From: Candidatus Enterousia merdequi
GTDB taxonomy: Bacteria; Pseudomonadota; Alphaproteobacteria; Rs-D84
Direction: 5' to 3'
DNA: 7,628 nucleotides
Assembly: GCA_018065345.1 (NCBI GenBank)
Contig: JAGHTM010000092.1
Location: forward strand, 1 to 7,628
In this document: positions 4,952-7,628 of the stretch, piece after piece
How the letters are laid out: every line of letters begins with the position of its first letter
Position numbering within the stretch: the stretch's first letter is position 1
The notes under the pieces: model-generated
What the model saw: only the letters and a program-made list of their open reading frames with translations
Databases searched by the model: none
Told to the model about the DNA's origin: nothing
Made by a program: the position numbers and the translations under genes

Positions 4952-6208
4952 CTATTCGTTTCTTAAAGTTTCAACTGGGTCTGTGTTTGCTGCGCGCCAT
5001 GCTGGATACAAAGTTGCTAAAAACGCTAACGCAATAGCAATCACAGCAATTCCAACAACTGTTGTTGGGACTAATTTAGATGGCAATTCAGACAACGAAT
5101 ATAATTGCGCAGGGAACAAATCACGACCGGTCAACATCTGGAAAAACTTTCGTATTGGTTCAATATATATCGCCATAATAACACCAAGAATTGTTCCAAA
5201 TGTCGCACCTATGACACCAATAGATGTTCCAGACAAAATAAATATTTTCATCATAGATTTACGAGAAACCCCAAATGTACGAAGCACAGCAATATCTTTG
5301 TTTTTATCTTTGACCAACATAACAAGCGACGAAATTATGTTAAATGCAGCAACAATAACTATCAACAACAATATCAAAAACATAACATTTGATTCAACTT
5401 GTAATGCGCCAACAAATCCACGATTCAAATCTTTCCAATCACGAATAATAAAACCGTCTGGCAACAAAGAATCCAAAGCATGAACAACTGTTTCACTTTG
5501 CTCCGCATCTGTTAAAAACAAATCGATGTGTGTAACACTGTCATTTATATTCAAATATTTTTGCGCACTGGCAAGTGGCATAAATATATATCCACTATCA
5601 TATTCATACATACCAACAAAGAAAGACGAAACAACCGGATATGCCATTATTCTAGGTATCGTTCCAAAAGGTGTAGCCGTTCCACCATTTGCAGCAATCA
5701 GCGAAACTTTATCACCATTTGTGACCTGTAAAGTACGTGCCAATGACGAGCCAATTATCAATTCATCATTTTGGATTTTATCTAAACTTTTTCCATATAT
5801 ACGAGTTCCTGTACTTGTTTTATCAATCAAATCTGGCATACGAATACCACGAACAACTGCACCAGAATTATTTCCATTACTTGATGCCATTACTTGTCCT
5901 TCGGCAATAGGAACAATAGAAGTCGCATATTTTTCAACAACTTTATTTTTACGCATTTTATCAATCAAGAAATCATAATCAGATATTGTCCCAGCCTGAT
6001 GATAAACAACAACATGTCCATTCATACCAATTATACGCGAAAGCAAAGTATCGTGGAATCCACCCATCACAGACATAACAACAATCAAAGTTGCAACGCC
6101 AAGCATTATACCAATCAAAGACACCCACGACACAACAGAACCAAAGCCACGTTTCTTAGCAGCCATATATCTGAAAGCAATCTTTTTTTCAAGTTTTGAA
6201 AACAACAT
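4952..6208 (-). CDS. lolC: Lipoprotein-releasing system transmembrane permease (LolC/LolE family, single-permease type)
   Basis: A 418-aa inner-membrane permease, close to E. coli LolC and LolE (about 400-414). The family layout is complete: a short cytoplasmic N-terminus with FRYMAAKKRG, TM1 (about 26-50), a large periplasmic domain (51-272), TM2 (275-298, including AAFNIISSLVML), the coupling-helix region KDIAVLRTFGVSRK (304-317), TM3 (323-348), TM4 (381-402), and a cytoplasmic tail ending in YPAWRAANTDPVETLRNE. It pulls triacylated lipoproteins from the inner membrane using LolD. Only one permease gene is present, next to lolD, so it may form a homodimer like the LolF proteins of several lineages; the symbol lolC is therefore a family label. 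Ribosome binding site AGGAA lies 6 nt before the ATG. It starts 19 nt after the secretin-like gene and ends 8 nt before lolD. Confidence 0.94.
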   Translation of the reverse strand: MLFSKLEKKIAFRYMAAKKRGFGSVVSWVSLIGIMLGVATLIVVMSVMGGFHDTLLSRIIGMNGHVVVYHQAGTISDYDFLIDKMRKNKVVEKYATSIVPIAEGQVMASSNGNNSGAVVRGIRMPDLIDKTSTGTRIYGKSLDKIQNDELIIGSSLARTLQVTNGDKVSLIAANGGTATPFGTIPRIMAYPVVSSFFVGMYEYDSGYIFMPLASAQKYLNINDSVTHIDLFLTDAEQSETVVHALDSLLPDGFIIRDWKDLNRGFVGALQVESNVMFLILLLIVIVAAFNIISSLVMLVKDKNKDIAVLRTFGVSRKSMMKIFILSGTSIGVIGATFGTILGVIMAIYIEPIRKFFQMLTGRDLFPAQLYSLSELPSKLVPTTVVGIAVIAIALAFLATLYPAWRAANTDPVETLRNE

Positions 6209-6227
6209 TTCTAATTCCTATTTATAT

Positions 6228-7559
6228 CTATTGATTCAAAAAGTCACGTAATTCATCCCCTGAAAGAGGTGTCATTTCTTTAACATCTTGTGCATCAACA
6301 ATTGAAATAAGTCTTGGAGACATAAACACAACTAATTCAGCAAATGGAGATATCAAAGTTTCAGGTGTTGTCACAAAAGAATGTGTTGGAATACCAACAA
6401 TAACATAATTGTCGCCAACATTTGATGGAATTTCAAAAGAAGATAATTCACCATTAGTTGTACTTAAAACAATTTTTGCATCTATTTTTTTGTATCCACC
6501 ATAATTACCATATTTACCAGTTGCACCAATTATTAAATCTGTTTCAAGTCTGTCTTCTTTACTACATTGTCCAATATCAAATCTTGATTGCCAACCATTT
6601 GGTATTGCAAAAGTTCCTTGAGATACCAAAACAACACTTGCTTGCTGGGCCATAAATTCTTGTAATGTTTTTGTGTTTATTTCTGGACTTACAACCAGCG
6701 CACGCCCAACAACCCCAGGGATAGACATACGAACATTATTTTCACCAAATGCCGGCAACATATTCATCCAAACAATCGCACTGTCTGTCTTTGGATATAC
6801 ACGATACACATCTATGTCCCAAGCCAACATATATTTTTTAGATGACACATCAGCAATAATTTTAGACACTTCACGTTCAGTTTGATAATCACCTTCGAAA
6901 ACAACTGTTTTATCTTGCCAGTTCACTAATAAATTATGAACATCTGCACCACGCATAGCATCTAACATAGCCATTATCATTGTTTCGTCTTTTGGCATTT
7001 TTATCATCCATTTACCATGTCCAGACAAATGAATTTCACCAAATTCTGCATCATAAGAATAATAAACACGACCAAGTTTTGCCATCAAATCAACAGCGTC
7101 TGTCAAAGAACTTGTAGAAATCGAACCAGATATTTTTTCAAATGTTGCTTGGTCTTCTATGACAGATATATCTGTGTCTTCTAACAATTTTTCCAAAGCA
7201 TCTTTAACATACAATTTCTTAAATTCATAATCTGAAACTTTCAAATCAGGTAATTTATCACCTGTATTAAGGCGAACTATTTCTACTTTTTCTTCTGGAA
7301 CCACAGAAACAACACTTTGATTATCCCAATCAACACTGCAACGTTTTGGCAAATCCAACGCAAAATGCTGGGCAGTATCTGTTATCAAAGCAGCCTTTTT
7401 TGGGAAGATTGGCACAGAATTTTCATCAATAACTGTATTTTCAACAACATTTACCGTGTCATAAAGTGGCATATTTTGTTGATTTACACACCCAGAAACA
7501 ATAAAAGAACGCAACCCAAGAATTATCAAAGTTGCTTTTTTTATGCTATTTTGTGTCAT
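6228..7559 (-). CDS. Secretin-like outer-membrane lipoprotein, possibly PilN-type
   Basis: A 443-aa predicted lipoprotein. The N-terminus has a basic stretch, a hydrophobic helix and lipobox VSGC, with Cys24 as the lipidation site. Residues about 105-168 look like a secretin N-terminal domain, with alternating strands and helices around VKDALEKLL and LTDAVDLMAKLG. The C-terminal end matches the closing part of secretins: a VGDNYVIVGIP strand (391-401), then FAELVVFMSPRLISI (416-430), the usual ELvvFitPRi motif. Secretins form outer-membrane channels for type II/III secretion or type IV pili. Lipidated secretins are typical of type IVb pili (PilN/BfpB). At 443 aa it is short, and the strands between are poorly conserved to my eye, so a secretin-derived accessory protein is also possible. 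Ribosome binding site AAGGA precedes the ATG. It is first in the Lol operon, whose machinery would sort it to the outer membrane. Confidence 0.7.
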   Translation of the reverse strand: MTQNSIKKATLIILGLRSFIVSGCVNQQNMPLYDTVNVVENTVIDENSVPIFPKKAALITDTAQHFALDLPKRCSVDWDNQSVVSVVPEEKVEIVRLNTGDKLPDLKVSDYEFKKLYVKDALEKLLEDTDISVIEDQATFEKISGSISTSSLTDAVDLMAKLGRVYYSYDAEFGEIHLSGHGKWMIKMPKDETMIMAMLDAMRGADVHNLLVNWQDKTVVFEGDYQTEREVSKIIADVSSKKYMLAWDIDVYRVYPKTDSAIVWMNMLPAFGENNVRMSIPGVVGRALVVSPEINTKTLQEFMAQQASVVLVSQGTFAIPNGWQSRFDIGQCSKEDRLETDLIIGATGKYGNYGGYKKIDAKIVLSTTNGELSSFEIPSNVGDNYVIVGIPTHSFVTTPETLISPFAELVVFMSPRLISIVDAQDVKEMTPLSGDELRDFLNQ

Positions 7560-7590
7560 TTTTTTTCCTTTTTTATCTTTCTTATATCCA

Positions 7591-7619
7591 GTTATACTAA
7601 AAATATAATTATATTTGTA
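7591..7619 (-). promoter_or_regulatory. Candidate promoter and palindrome upstream of the secretin-Lol operon
   Basis: On the minus strand, TATAAC (7591-7596) could be a -10 box, giving a leader of about 25 nt. The matching -35 (TACAAA, 7614-7619) is weak. The spacer contains a perfect 16-bp AT-only palindrome (AAATATAATTATATTT, 7601-7616), which itself includes TATAAT and might be an operator. The base composition makes chance matches likely. Confidence 0.3.
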
Positions 7620-7628
7620 CTAAATATT

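Noticed and set aside
4983..5978. Long plus-strand open frames of up to 166 codons opposite the Lol permease
   Set aside because: They are antisense shadows of a gene with clear family motifs and lack ribosome binding sites and recognisable domains.
954..7559. Opposite base skew of the MORN gene (A-rich coding strand) and the Lol permease (T/G-rich coding strand) as a sign of transfer
   Set aside because: The difference follows protein content: Lys/Tyr/Asn-rich repeats against hydrophobic helices. The Glu/Lys-rich gene at 3560-4213 in the Lol operon shows the same A-rich pattern as the MORN gene.

Overview
The window is AT-rich DNA from a Gram-negative bacterium. Outer-membrane lipoprotein sorting genes (a LolC/E-type permease with LolD), two lipoprotein signal peptides and a secretin-like lipoprotein show two membranes. 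The single Lol permease, the low GC and the gene style recall uncultured, gut-associated Alphaproteobacteria. That placement is an impression from memory and was not tested.

Layout. (1) Positions 1-262 hold a plus-strand tRNA cluster: tRNA-Gly(TCC), missing only its first base; an unusual GC-rich 51-nt element ending in CCA that folds like a tRNA acceptor minihelix; tRNA-Tyr(GTA); and an intrinsic terminator. (2) Positions 263-420 are a gene-free spacer. (3) Positions 421-2393, read on the minus strand, form a two-gene unit: a MORN-repeat lipoprotein of 479 aa, then a small two-helix membrane protein, closed by a 13-bp terminator hairpin. (4) Positions 2394-2614 are a very AT-rich divergent intergenic region. 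(5) Positions 2615-3214 (+) encode a serine recombinase that strongly resembles the Bacteroides Mpi-type DNA invertases. (6) Positions 3238-3270 are a bidirectional terminator. (7) Positions 3274-7559, on the minus strand, form a tight five-gene operon (gaps of 8-19 nt). Its transcription order is secretin-like lipoprotein, LolC/E-type permease, LolD ATPase, a single-pass helical protein, and a small Cys-rich single-pass protein.

How the genes may work together. LolC/E plus LolD extract lipoproteins from the inner membrane. The secretin-like lipoprotein that leads the operon is a plausible client and may belong to a pilus or secretion channel. The two single-pass proteins could be envelope partners, but nothing in their sequence proves it. 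The invertase hints at phase variation. The divergently transcribed MORN lipoprotein is the nearest candidate target, but no convincing invertible repeat pair is visible.

The most unusual item is the minihelix at 83-133, followed by the invertase/MORN lipoprotein pairing and the secretin-Lol operon.
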